Below are positions 27,254-35,564 of a DNA stretch of 47,524 nucleotides, one piece after another; position 1 is the stretch's first letter, and each line of letters starts with the position of its first letter. Source of the DNA: Hyphomicrobiales bacterium (GTDB taxonomy: Bacteria; Pseudomonadota; Alphaproteobacteria; Rhizobiales; Xanthobacteraceae); NCBI GenBank assembly GCA_027307405.1, contig DAHUXA010000005.1, forward strand, positions 1-47,524, given 5' to 3'. The position numbers were made by a program, and so were the translations under genes. Under the pieces are notes generated by a model that was given only the letters and a program-made list of their open reading frames with translations, was not told the origin of the DNA and did no database searches.

Positions 27254-27707
27254 CCTTGCCGCGGCGCGCGGTCGATTTCGACTTCACCGCTTTCGCAGCC
27301 TTCGCCGGTAGCACCGCAATCGCCTCGATCTCGAACAGCGCACCTGGCCGCGCCAATTGTGAAATCGCAACAGTCGTGCTCGCCGGCGGTGCGGCCATAT
27401 TGAAATGCTGATCGCGCACCTCGCGGAAAATCGAGATGTGCGACATATCGACGAGGTAATTGTTGATCTTTACCACATCTTTGATAGTGGCACCGGCATC
27501 GGCGAGTGCGAGCTTAAGATTCTCGATCGCCTTGTTAGCCTGGGCGCGGAAATCGCCCGCCATGCCAACCAGCTTGTTTTCCATGTCAAGTCCGAGCTGT
27601 CCGGCGATGAAGATCAGGCGATTGGGCCCGGTAGCTTCAACTACATAGCTGTAGCCTGGTGGCTTCGCGAGCGTGTTCGGATTGGAAAAGCGGACATTGG
27701 CTGCCAT
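27225..27707 (-). CDS. RidA/YjgF-family protein with basic C-terminal tail
   Basis: 160 residues from ATG at 27707. Residues about 1-133 form a RidA-type domain (LIFIAGQLGLD, AQANKAIENLKLALADAGATIKDVVKINNYLVD, ARPGALFEIEAIAV). RidA proteins hydrolyse reactive enamine/imine intermediates, but several subfamilies lack that activity. The Arg that anchors the imino acid in canonical RidA does not obviously align here, so function is open. The last 26 residues (after VLPA) are mostly Lys, Arg, Ala and Ser, an extension absent from typical 125-130-residue members. It might bind nucleic acid or simply be disordered. The gene is convergent with polA and begins 30 bases from the antiporter stop. Confidence 0.88.
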   Translation of the reverse strand: MAANVRFSNPNTLAKPPGYSYVVEATGPNRLIFIAGQLGLDMENKLVGMAGDFRAQANKAIENLKLALADAGATIKDVVKINNYLVDMSHISIFREVRDQHFNMAAPPASTTVAISQLARPGALFEIEAIAVLPAKAAKAVKSKSTARRGKVKTRGKKRR

Positions 27708-27737
27708 TGAGACCCTCCTACTATTGATAATTGGAAC

Positions 27738-29009
27738 TCAGCGTTTCTTTGCTCGATTTATTCGCGGCGTCTTGGTTTCCTCCAAAAGGCCGAGATTTGC
27801 TGCGAGCCACTTTGTTGTCGGCGCCTGGATCAAAATCGTCATAAGAACAGCGATGAACGTGATCGCGGCTATAACCTCAGCGCCTGGTGCCTTCATACCA
27901 AGCAAAAGGCCGGCGAGCGCGGCCGGAATGACGCCGGTCTCACGCGTCCAGCACATGAATAACATCTCATTGAAAGTCCAATTTGCGCGCCGATCGGGAA
28001 GCGCGCAAAGAAATACGGTCGCTGGTCGGGCAACCAGCATGAAAATAGCGACAACAATAATGCCGCCGAACCAATATTGTCCCATGAGACGAAAATCGAC
28101 TTGAGCCCCAAGCAACAAAAAAATGAACAGTCGCATGATAAACGCGGACGTCATGACAAACTCATCAAGCTTCTGCGCCTCGAGCGGCAACATCTTGAAT
28201 CCGAACGAATCCTTGTTTCCAATCATGATGCCGAACACGAAAACGGCCATAAAACCGCTCGCTTGCATGCCGTCGGCCGCGAAATATGCACCGATGACGG
28301 CAACCAGCGTCACGACCGGCGCGTATTCCGCGAGGACAGCCCAGCGCTCATGCGCGATCAAGAGTGCCGCCAAATATCCGAGCGCGGCACCAACAGCAAT
28401 TCCGATTACGGCTTGCTTTAGCAGATCGAAAAGAGACGCCGCGATCGAGAAGTCGCCGCTGCCCTTCGCAATAGCCAGCAAGCCAAGTGTCACGATGGCG
28501 CCAGTGGCATCGTTAAACGCCGATTCGCTCATGACCGTCTGAGCCACGCGATCGCGAATTTTGACTTGCCGGAATATGGGAACCAGTGTCGCCGGATCTG
28601 TTGACGCAATTGCTGCGCCCAGCAGAAGGGCCACGATCCACGGAACGCCAAGAATGGCATGCGCGGCGAGGCTGGTTATAGCTGCGGTGATCAGAACCCC
28701 AGCCGTCGCGAGAACGACGATCGTAATCCATACTCTTTTCAGAACTTCAAAACGCAGCGATGCGCCGCCGTCGAAGAGAATGTAGCTGGCACCAAACAAA
28801 AGAATGATCTGATAGAGCGCCGAGTCGGATTTTATATTGATCAATCCGAGCAAGGCGGGGCCGATCGCCATCCCCACAATCAAAAACAGGGCAATGTCCG
28901 GCACCTTGAGCTTTCGAGCCACAAAGCCAGTCACGGTGCCGACGGCTAGAATAAGTCCGCCTGAAAGCAATGTGTGTTTTGCAATTTCGATTGTCGACGA
29001 CGCTTCCAC
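27738..29009 (-). CDS. monovalent cation:proton antiporter, CPA family
   Basis: 423 residues. Start is GTG at 29007-29009 with GGAGG 4 bases before it. About 12 hydrophobic segments span the sequence. Conserved antiporter motifs are ASTDPATLVPIF in the middle and SESAFNDATGAIV with the Asn-Asp pair that binds the ion, followed later by MCWTRETGVIPAALAGLL. These fit NhaP/KefB-like inner-membrane Na+/H+ or K+/H+ exchangers. No C-terminal TrkA-N domain is attached; the protein ends in a short basic tail. Ion preference cannot be decided from sequence. Confidence 0.9.
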   Translation of the reverse strand: MEASSTIEIAKHTLLSGGLILAVGTVTGFVARKLKVPDIALFLIVGMAIGPALLGLINIKSDSALYQIILLFGASYILFDGGASLRFEVLKRVWITIVVLATAGVLITAAITSLAAHAILGVPWIVALLLGAAIASTDPATLVPIFRQVKIRDRVAQTVMSESAFNDATGAIVTLGLLAIAKGSGDFSIAASLFDLLKQAVIGIAVGAALGYLAALLIAHERWAVLAEYAPVVTLVAVIGAYFAADGMQASGFMAVFVFGIMIGNKDSFGFKMLPLEAQKLDEFVMTSAFIMRLFIFLLLGAQVDFRLMGQYWFGGIIVVAIFMLVARPATVFLCALPDRRANWTFNEMLFMCWTRETGVIPAALAGLLLGMKAPGAEVIAAITFIAVLMTILIQAPTTKWLAANLGLLEETKTPRINRAKKR

Positions 29010-29224
29010 AGTTCCTCCGACCGCCGGAGCGCATGGTCATTTCTTCACCAGACCGCCAATTCGTGAATGCTGCCCGACACCTGACGAAATAACAAGTCGC
29101 CGTCCCGTTGCTATTCTCTGCAAGCGCGCAGCAGACGACGTACGGCTCGAAAAATTGTCTCGTTTCTGCCATAACCGCCACTGAAACGGGCAGAGTGATC
29201 TCTCCGCCACAACAGATGGACTCA

Positions 29225-30457
29225 ATGATGCGAAAATGGGCCTTGGCGCTCGCGATGTTTGTGCTCGGCGCGCTTTATACGGGACAGGCTTTTGCCGCCA
29301 GCTGCCGCAACTCTGGCAGTTACGAGCGCTGGCTCGAAGACTTCAAGAAGGAAGCCGCCGCGCAAGGAATCTCGCCGCGAGTCATCGCCGCCGCGACACC
29401 GAGCATGACCTTCGATCAAGCGATCATTCGCCGTGACCACGGCCAAGCAGTTTTCAATCAAACTTTCCTGCAATTCTCCGATCGCATGGTCGGTGGCGGC
29501 CGAATTCCAACCGGGCTTGCCAAGATCAAGCAGCATGCAGACCTGTTTGCGCGCATCGAACAGAAATACGGCGTGCCAGCCCCGGTGCTCACCGCCTTCT
29601 GGGGCCTGGAAAGCGACTTCGGTGCCAATTTCGGCAACTACAATATTCTGAGTGCGCTGGCGACCCTTGCCTATGACTGCCGCCGGCCGGAGTTCTTCCG
29701 CCAACAATTGCTCGACGCGCTGCGCATCATCGAACGCGGCGACCAACGGGTCGAGGATATGATCGGCGATTGGGCCGGAGAATTTGGAGGCATGCAATTC
29801 ACCCCGACCGACTATCTCAAGAATGCGGTTGATTATGACGGCGATGGTCGCCGCGACTTGATCCACAGCGTCCCGGATACACTCGCATCGGCTGCGAACT
29901 TCCTGGTGAGCCTCGGCTGGCAACGCGGCCAACCATGGCTGCAAGAGGTTCACGTCCCCTCGAACCTGCCATGGCAGGAAGCCGATCTCAGTATTCAGCA
30001 TCCCCGCTCAAAATGGGTCGCGTGGGGCGTGAAATCAGTACAAGGTTCGCTGCCTTCAGACGATCTACCGGCCTCGCTCATCCTACCGATGGGCCGTCGC
30101 GGACCGGCGTTTCTCGCCTATCCGAATTTCAAGGCCTTCCTAGGATGGAATTCGGCAATGGTCTATTCGACCACCGTCGCCTATTTCGCTACCCGACTTG
30201 CTGGCGCACCAAATGTGGACCACTCGGGCGCCTCGGCTATCGCTCCGCTGTCGGCACAACAAGTCATGGAGTTGCAGCAACTGCTCATCAAACAGGGCTA
30301 CGAGGGTGTCGGCGAAATTGACGGAAAAATCGGAACCGGCACCCGCAATGCAACAAAGAAAGCGCAAATAAAACTTGGCCTGCCTGCGGATTCCTACCCG
30401 ACCGCGGAACTGATCGAAAAATTGCGCGCCGGCGGCAGCGGCGGCTCAAACCGATAA
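29225..30457 (+). CDS. lytic murein transglycosylase, MltB-like, with peptidoglycan-binding domain
   Basis: 410 residues from ATG at 29225 (ATGs at 29216 and 29228 are close alternatives). A signal peptide is clear: MMRKWALALAMFVLGALYTG followed by QAFA and a cleavage site. The SLT_2/MltB catalytic domain covers about residues 30-320, with the catalytic Glu in FWGLESDFGANFGNY and with GEFGGMQFTPTDYLKNAVDYDGDGRRDL. A PG_binding_1 domain occupies the last 70 residues (LSAQQVMELQQLLIKQGY ... GTGTRNATKKAQIKLGLP). The enzyme cleaves glycan strands of peptidoglycan to 1,6-anhydromuropeptides in the periplasm. There is no lipobox Cys, so it is probably soluble. Divergent from the antiporter gene. 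Confidence 0.93.
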   Translation: MMRKWALALAMFVLGALYTGQAFAASCRNSGSYERWLEDFKKEAAAQGISPRVIAAATPSMTFDQAIIRRDHGQAVFNQTFLQFSDRMVGGGRIPTGLAKIKQHADLFARIEQKYGVPAPVLTAFWGLESDFGANFGNYNILSALATLAYDCRRPEFFRQQLLDALRIIERGDQRVEDMIGDWAGEFGGMQFTPTDYLKNAVDYDGDGRRDLIHSVPDTLASAANFLVSLGWQRGQPWLQEVHVPSNLPWQEADLSIQHPRSKWVAWGVKSVQGSLPSDDLPASLILPMGRRGPAFLAYPNFKAFLGWNSAMVYSTTVAYFATRLAGAPNVDHSGASAIAPLSAQQVMELQQLLIKQGYEGVGEIDGKIGTGTRNATKKAQIKLGLPADSYPTAELIEKLRAGGSGGSNR

Positions 30458-30638
30458 TTTGTTCCATCGGGGCGCGTTTGAGCACCGGCCATAGCGCGCC
30501 AGCGTACGCCGAGCGCGAAAATTACAAGTCGTCCATCTTTGATCACATCCGCACGATTGACCGCTGGGTCAATGAACCTCCGCCCGTTGAATTAGTTGAA
30601 GGACGGAACCGAGTTCCGGACGTGGTGGAGGATTAAAT

Positions 30639-32372
30639 ATGACAAAACAGACGCGAATCTGGGTGCTGGCTGCGGCACTCGTTGCAGCCATGCCGCTAGC
30701 CGCCAGCGCACAAGAGCCGCAAAAACACGGTGGCGCAAAAGCCGCCCCGGCAAGGCCTGCGGCACCTGCCGCCCGGCCTGCGGCACCGCATTCTGCGCCG
30801 GCAGCGCCGCGTATGGCGGCACCCCAGCCGCGTATGGCGGCACCCCAGCCACGTATGGCGGCACCCCAGTCACGTATGGCAGCGCCCCACATGGCGACGC
30901 CGCGCGTCGCACCTGCTGCACGCATCGCGACGCCACGTTCTGCGCCGCAACACCTGGCGGTCCCACATAATCGGCCAGCGGGGGTCAATCGCACTGTGCA
31001 GCAAAATCAATTACGCCAGCAGCGGCTACAGTCAAACGTGCGAACGCGTTCAGCCCCGCAAGCTCAGTCGGTCCAACTGAACCATCGTCAACAGCAGCTG
31101 AACACACGTCAACAGATGCGCGCTGAACGCACATTGCGCCGAAGTGAGGATCGCGACCTGCGTCGCCTGCCCGCATCCCAGCGAGCTCAGCGCCGCGAAG
31201 AGATCCGGAATGCACGTGAGCAAAGGGCACTTGGCCGGCAACAGATGGTGCAACCCAGTGCGACGCAGCCGAATGCACGAGCGTTGCGCGCAAACCGGCG
31301 CAACGGTACCGCGCACGTAAGCGCGGACGCTGCACGTCAAGGACGGTTTTCGTCGCGCTTTGCGCAGCGAGCCGGTGGCGTAAACGCGCGCGACCGTTTC
31401 GCACACATGGCAGCGCGTGGCGCGTGGCGGCATGGTAACCGTGCAGCTTTCGTGGCGTGGTATGGCCCGGTGTTCTGGCCTTACGCGTATTCCGACATTT
31501 TCAACTATGCGTTCTGGCCGTATGGCTATGACGACGGTTATTGGGCATACGCCTACGATGACTTCTTTGACGGTGTGTTCTGGGGCGAGGCCGGCCCACC
31601 AGCGGACTACGCGTACGCCGCGCCGGCTGCGCAACGTGCGACCGCTCCACAGCGTGCGACGTATGCAGCGGTGCAAGAGCTGTGCCGGCAACCCGGCAGT
31701 GGCATCACCGCCTGGCCGTTCGCCGACATCGAACGCAAAGTCGGTCTCAATGCCGACCAGATGCAATTGCTGAACGATGTGCGCAAGGCGAGCCAGGACG
31801 CAGCAGCGGTGTTTAAGGCTTCGTGTCCGCTGGAGAATGCCTTTCCGCTGACGCCTCCGGGCCGTCTCAGTGCGATGACTGCCCGCCTTGATGCAACTCT
31901 ACAGGCGGTGCAGACGGTGCGACCCCCGCTCGAGAAGTTCTACAACTCGCTCAGCGACGAGCAGAAGGAGCGCTTCAACCAAATTGGGCCTAAGAACACG
32001 GCAGCCAATGCCGAGGCGAGCGAAGCATCTCAGGCGGCGGACGCATGCAAGCAACCCAAGCAAGGCCTTGCCAATCTGCCGATCGAAAAGATCGAAGAGG
32101 TTGTCAATCCGACCGATGCGCAGGAGACGGAGTTGAACAAACTACAGGACGCGACCAATAAGGCGGTGTCGATCATGCAGGCGGCCTGCCCCGATGAAAC
32201 ACCAGTCACGCCGCCAGGACGGCTGGAGGTCATGGAGAAACGTCTCCAGGCGATGAGCGATGCTGCCAAGACGGTAAAACCCGCGCTTGAGAACTTCTAC
32301 GCCTCACTTACCGCCGAGCAAAAGGCGCGCTTCAACCGGATCGGGCAGCAGTTGTCACAAACGAACGGCTGA
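30639..32372 (+). CDS. secreted repeat-rich protein with two Spy/LTXXQ-type modules
   Basis: 577 residues, with GGAGG 7 bases before ATG at 30639 and a 15-base dyad (CGGAAC-CGA-GTTCCG, 30604-30618) just upstream. A signal peptide (first 24 residues, ending ASAQE) is followed by an Ala/Pro/Arg/Met-rich region containing RMAAPQP repeats. Next come a Gln/Arg-rich stretch (about 110-240) and a Tyr/Trp/Phe-rich segment (about 265-320, WPYAYSDIF and similar). The C-terminus carries two copies of a module with CP..., TPPGRL..M..RL, P-LE-FY-SL-EQK-RFN, as in Rhizobiales proteins annotated as Spy/CpxP-type periplasmic chaperones. Role likely in envelope stress or binding of unfolded proteins. The low-complexity N-terminal half has no known function that I recognise. 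Confidence 0.88.
   Translation: MTKQTRIWVLAAALVAAMPLAASAQEPQKHGGAKAAPARPAAPAARPAAPHSAPAAPRMAAPQPRMAAPQPRMAAPQSRMAAPHMATPRVAPAARIATPRSAPQHLAVPHNRPAGVNRTVQQNQLRQQRLQSNVRTRSAPQAQSVQLNHRQQQLNTRQQMRAERTLRRSEDRDLRRLPASQRAQRREEIRNAREQRALGRQQMVQPSATQPNARALRANRRNGTAHVSADAARQGRFSSRFAQRAGGVNARDRFAHMAARGAWRHGNRAAFVAWYGPVFWPYAYSDIFNYAFWPYGYDDGYWAYAYDDFFDGVFWGEAGPPADYAYAAPAAQRATAPQRATYAAVQELCRQPGSGITAWPFADIERKVGLNADQMQLLNDVRKASQDAAAVFKASCPLENAFPLTPPGRLSAMTARLDATLQAVQTVRPPLEKFYNSLSDEQKERFNQIGPKNTAANAEASEASQAADACKQPKQGLANLPIEKIEEVVNPTDAQETELNKLQDATNKAVSIMQAACPDETPVTPPGRLEVMEKRLQAMSDAAKTVKPALENFYASLTAEQKARFNRIGQQLSQTNG
30810..30893 (+). repeat. 21-base in-frame tandem repeat, about four units
   Basis: Units start at 30810, 30831, 30852 and 30873. 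The first three are near-identical (one or two changes, all at the 3' end) and encode RMAAPQP-type heptapeptides; the fourth is more diverged. Because units are in frame, gain or loss would change protein length without disrupting it. Confidence 0.85.
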
Positions 32373-32392
32373 ACCTCCACGACGAAGGAACC

Positions 32393-32417
32393 GGGCGGCC
32401 CATTCGGCCGCCCTTTT
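32393..32417 (+). terminator. intrinsic terminator after the Spy-like gene
   Basis: GGGCGGCC (32393-32400), loop CATTC, GGCCGCCC (32406-32413), then TTTT. Classic GC-rich stem with a T run, 21 bases after the stop codon. Confidence 0.85.
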
Positions 32418-32418
32418 C

Positions 32419-33137
32419 CTATTCCGCCGCGACTTTCGGCGGATCTTCGGTATCAAGTTTGATGCCGAAAGTTGCGAGCAATCCAGCGCGGCCAATCGCG
32501 GTAATCGTTATGGCCCGCTGTTCGCGCAACCGGTTCAGCCAGCCGAGCTCCAGGCATCGCCGCAGCATTTCGCTGCCCACGTAGCCGGCGACGTGATACC
32601 GGCGCTCACTCCAATCGAGACACGGCCGGCAGAAAATGCGCCCCCGCGGCGCCGGAGCAAGCTTGACCCCGAAGGACGTCAGAAACCGCGCGCCCGCTTC
32701 CGTCACCTCGCCGCCATCGTCACCGAGCACGATGTATCCCTTCTTGACCAATGCATCCGCGATAGCAACCCCAAGGCGCCCGGCCAGGTGGTCGTAGCAA
32801 GTACGCGCAAAGCGCAACGCGTCGTCCCGCGCCGACCGCGGCTGATAGCGCGGTGGCACTTCGATCGCGGCCACCGCCTTGATGCCTTCCAGCATTCTGG
32901 CGATCAGGGGCGAGCGATCCGATAGTAGCGATTGCGGCGCTTTTTGGTGACGGTGAGCAGACGCGCGTTAACGAGCTTGCCGAGATGTCCACTCGCGGTC
33001 GGGCGTGACACGCACGCGAGAAATGCGAGTTCGCTCGCTGTCAGTGACTGTCCACCCATGAGCGCGGCAAGCATTGTAGCGCGCGCAGTATCTCCAACGA
33101 GCGCCGCGACTTCGACTAGATTGGCAGCAGCGACCAT
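32419..33137 (-). pseudogene. ArsR-type winged-helix regulator split by a one-base frameshift
   Basis: The first part (from ATG at 33137 to a TGA at 32904-32906) encodes an ArsR-like HTH: VAALVGDTARATMLAALMGG, LTASELAFLACVSRPTASGHLGKLV and the wing KRRNRYYRIA. The frame then ends in RP-stop. The second frame (32419-32895 from its first ATG, open further upstream) continues with what should follow: SPLIARMLEGIKAV, ARTCYDHLAGRLGVAIADAL and CRPCLDWSERRYHVAG, the C-terminal domain of known ~230-residue Rhizobiales ArsR proteins. One missing base near 32913-32916 explains the split. Either the gene is inactivated, or the assembly has an error. The isolated N-terminal part could still fold as a DNA-binding domain. 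It is divergent from a RidA-like gene across 127 bases. Confidence 0.8.
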
Positions 33138-33180
33138 GGTGAATTTTACCGTTCTGCCAACGTGGCCGGCAAGCAGGATT

Positions 33181-33198
33181 GTTCGGTCCGTGCCGAAC
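33181..33198. promoter_or_regulatory. inverted repeat between arsR-like and RidA-like genes
   Basis: GTTCGG (33181-33186) and CCGAAC (33193-33198) are perfect arms around a 6-base spacer, in the divergent intergenic region. Possible operator for the adjacent ArsR-type regulator. Confidence 0.3.
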
Positions 33199-33209
33199 CA
33201 ATTGAAGAC

Positions 33210-33231
33210 GACAGCCACGATATCGGCTGTC
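33210..33231. promoter_or_regulatory. second inverted repeat between arsR-like and RidA-like genes
   Basis: GACAGCC (33210-33216) and GGCTGTC (33225-33231) form perfect 7-base arms around ACGATATC. The size fits the dyads bound by dimeric ArsR proteins. It lies 34 bases upstream of the RidA-like start. Confidence 0.4.
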
Positions 33232-33264
33232 AAGCTTGTCTCATGCAAATTGGAGAACGACGCG

Positions 33265-33663
33265 ATGAACCGCATGCCAATCCGAGTCGAGCCCTTTTCG
33301 ACTTATCTCGAACGACGCCGCAAAGGCCCCATTTTCCCGGTGGTTATCGCCGGCGAGACTGTCTATGTCTCCGGCTTGCCACCGTTCGATCCTGAAACAG
33401 GCGAGATCAAGCGGCTGCCGTTCAAACAGCAAGCAGACATCGTTCTCGCCCAGATGAAACGTTGCCTAGAGGCGGCCGGCTCCTCACTGGAGCGCGTTGT
33501 AAAATGCAACGTCTACTGCACGCCTGAAGAATCTCATTTTGGGCAATTCAATGATATCTATGCGCGATATTTCTTGACTGAATCGCCAGCGCGAATTTTC
33601 GTGCAAGTCCCATCATGGCCCGGCCCATTCGACATCGAGATCGATTGCGTCGCCGTGCTGTAG
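33265..33663 (+). CDS. RidA/YjgF-family protein
   Basis: 132 residues from ATG at 33265, with GGAGA 8 bases upstream; a second ATG three codons later is possible. The open frame extends far upstream, but that part overlaps the regulator on the other strand. RidA-type features: VVIAGETVYVSGLPPFDPETG, QADIVLAQMKRCLEAAGSSLERVVKCNVYC, and IFVQVPSWPGPFDIEIDCVAV at the end. Family members deaminate reactive enamines or imines, but the canonical substrate-anchoring Arg is not evident (SWPGPFDIEID). Specificity is therefore unknown. It is divergent from the ArsR-type regulator, which probably controls it, and is followed directly by a terminator. Confidence 0.88.
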   Translation: MNRMPIRVEPFSTYLERRRKGPIFPVVIAGETVYVSGLPPFDPETGEIKRLPFKQQADIVLAQMKRCLEAAGSSLERVVKCNVYCTPEESHFGQFNDIYARYFLTESPARIFVQVPSWPGPFDIEIDCVAVL

Positions 33664-33668
33664 AAATA

Positions 33669-33697
33669 AAAAGGGCGGCCAGCATGGCCGCCCTTTT
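33669..33697. terminator. bidirectional intrinsic terminator
   Basis: AAAAGGGCGGCC (33669-33680), loop AGCAT, GGCCGCCCTTTT (33686-33697). The symmetrical A and T runs let it end both the RidA-like gene (plus) and pckA (minus). The stem is identical to that of the terminator at 32393. Confidence 0.9.
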
Positions 33698-33720
33698 GAT
33701 TATTGGCCTGTCTTTGGAGT

Positions 33721-35340
33721 TCACTCGGCCGCGATGCGCACTTCCGGCGCCGCCGCCTTGATATCCGCAGTGACATGCTGTTCGAACTTGGCGAAATTCT
33801 TCTGGAACATGTCGACCAGATCGCGTGCGGTCTTGTCGAACTCGGCCTTGTCCTTCCAGGTCTTGAACGGGTTGAGCAGATGCGGCTCGACGCCCGGAAC
33901 CGAGGTCGGCACCGAGAAGCCGAAATACGGATCGGTGCGGAAGTCGGCATCCTTGAGGGAGCCGTCGAGCGCGGCGGTGACCAATCGGCGCGTCGCCTTG
34001 ATCGGCATGCGGCGGCCTTCACCGTACTTGCCGCCGGTCCAACCTGAATTCTCCAGCCAGCAATCGACCTTGTACCGGTTAATGTAGTCGCGCAGCAGGT
34101 CGGCATAGACCGATGGATGCCGTGGCAGGAACGGCGCACCGAAGCAAGTGGAGAACTCCGGCTGCACACCGATGAGGCCCTTCTCGGTACCGGCGACTTT
34201 CGCCGTATAGCCGGAGAGGAAGTGATACATCGCCTGCGTTGGCGTGAGCTTGGCGATCGGCGGCATCACACCGTAGGCGTCCGCAGTCAGGAAAACGATG
34301 TTCTTGGGATGCCCGGCGCGACCGGTGCGCGAGGCATTTGGAATGAAATCGAGCGGATATGCCGAGCGTGTGTTTTCCGTTTTGGAGCCGTCGTCGTAAT
34401 CGGGCACGCGCGTCACCGGGTCGAACACTACGTTCTCCAGCACGGCGCCAAAGCGATTGGTGGCATCCCAGATCATCGGCTCCGCTTCCTGCGAAAGCTT
34501 GATGCACTTGGCGTAGCAGCCGCCCTCGAAATTAAAGATGCCGTCCGGCCCCCACCCCGTCTCGTCGTCGCCGATCAGGATGCGGTGTGGGTCGGCCGAG
34601 AGCGTAGTCTTGCCGGTTCCGGAGAGGCCGAAGAAAAGTGCGCTTTCGCCCTCGCGACTGACATTGGCCGAGCAATGCATCGGCACGACGTTCTGAGCCG
34701 GCAGATAGAAATTGAGGGTGGTGAATACCGACTTCTTCATCTCGCCGGCGTAGGACGAGCCGCAGATCAATACAATCTTGCGAGTGAAGTCGATGGCGAC
34801 CATCGTGTCGGAGCCTTCGCGACCGCCGTGGCGCTTGGCGTCGGGCTTGAATGACGGGAAGTCGAGGACGGTGAGTTCGGGAACGAAACCGGCGAGCTCG
34901 GACCGCACGGGACGGATCAATAATTGCCGGATGAAGAGGGAGTGCCAGGCGAGTTCAGTATAAATGCGGGTCTTGATCCGGTATTTCGGGTCGGCGCCGC
35001 CGTAGAGGTCTTGCGCGAAGAGTTTTTTGCCTTCGGCGTGCTTGATAAAGTCGGCAAGCATATTGTCGAAGTGCTCTTTCGACATTTTGCGATTGCCGTC
35101 CCACCAAACCGAATCCCTGGTGAGATCGTCGACGACTGTGTGCTTGTCCTTGGGGCTTCGGCCGGTGTGATGGCCGGTCTCGGCGCAAAGCGCACCGCCT
35201 GCAACCAGCGAAGCTTCGCCCGACGCGATGGCGTACTCATAGAGGGTGGGCTCGGTCAGATTCCAGCGCACCTCGGCCAGATTTTTAAAACCGAATTTGT
35301 CGACACCGTAGGCGCCGTTCCGTACACCCTGCTCTTGCAC
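33721..35340 (-). CDS. pckA: phosphoenolpyruvate carboxykinase (ATP)
   Basis: 539 residues. Start set at GTG 35338-35340, because GGGAGG lies 7 bases before it and the resulting N-terminus ([17 protein letters not shown]) matches Rhizobiales PckA; an alternative start lies six codons upstream. The enzyme turns oxaloacetate and ATP into PEP and CO2, the entry to gluconeogenesis during growth on C4 acids. Visible motifs are [12 protein letters not shown], the P-loop [11 protein letters not shown] (from residue 238), GDDETGW and the adenine-binding region near [13 protein letters not shown]. In Rhizobiales pckA lies beside chvI-chvG; here two minus-strand genes intervene. Expression may be controlled by the promoter with a dyad at 35420-35442. 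Confidence 0.97.
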   Translation of the reverse strand: MQEQGVRNGAYGVDKFGFKNLAEVRWNLTEPTLYEYAIASGEASLVAGGALCAETGHHTGRSPKDKHTVVDDLTRDSVWWDGNRKMSKEHFDNMLADFIKHAEGKKLFAQDLYGGADPKYRIKTRIYTELAWHSLFIRQLLIRPVRSELAGFVPELTVLDFPSFKPDAKRHGGREGSDTMVAIDFTRKIVLICGSSYAGEMKKSVFTTLNFYLPAQNVVPMHCSANVSREGESALFFGLSGTGKTTLSADPHRILIGDDETGWGPDGIFNFEGGCYAKCIKLSQEAEPMIWDATNRFGAVLENVVFDPVTRVPDYDDGSKTENTRSAYPLDFIPNASRTGRAGHPKNIVFLTADAYGVMPPIAKLTPTQAMYHFLSGYTAKVAGTEKGLIGVQPEFSTCFGAPFLPRHPSVYADLLRDYINRYKVDCWLENSGWTGGKYGEGRRMPIKATRRLVTAALDGSLKDADFRTDPYFGFSVPTSVPGVEPHLLNPFKTWKDKAEFDKTARDLVDMFQKNFAKFEQHVTADIKAAAPEVRIAAE

Positions 35341-35419
35341 GCAAATTCCTCCCAACACGGCCGCTTTTCGTCAAACCCTCGCGGACCTTTTGGATCCGCG
35401 GCGCGGCTCCTAAGACGTT

Positions 35420-35442
35420 AGTATAGCCTCTTGTTCAGAGGC
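35420..35442 (-). promoter_or_regulatory. pckA: candidate pckA promoter -10 with dyad in the spacer
   Basis: Read on the minus strand, a perfect dyad GCCTCT-GAACA-AGAGGC (35426-35442) is followed directly by TATACT (35420-35425), a good -10 box. Transcription would begin about 70 bases upstream of the pckA GTG. No strong -35 is visible, which suggests an activator or repressor acts through the dyad. Confidence 0.4.
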
Positions 35443-35564
35443 GCGCGACCATAGTCAGGCCGCCTCGGAAAGCCAAGAAAAAATGGCATGCATGGTTTGC
35501 AGGCCGCATTGCACTGCATCAATGCCAGCCGCCGGATCCGCCCGGTAAACCAAAGCGCAGCGGC

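Noticed and set aside
30810-30893. Tandem repeats considered as a CRISPR array
   Set aside because: Units are 21 bases, contiguous with no spacers, in frame and encode a heptapeptide repeat.
32932-33264. Plus-strand upstream extension of the second RidA-like gene
   Set aside because: The extra 111 codons are antisense to the ArsR-type HTH, and the RidA domain starts right after ATG 33265, which has a ribosome site.
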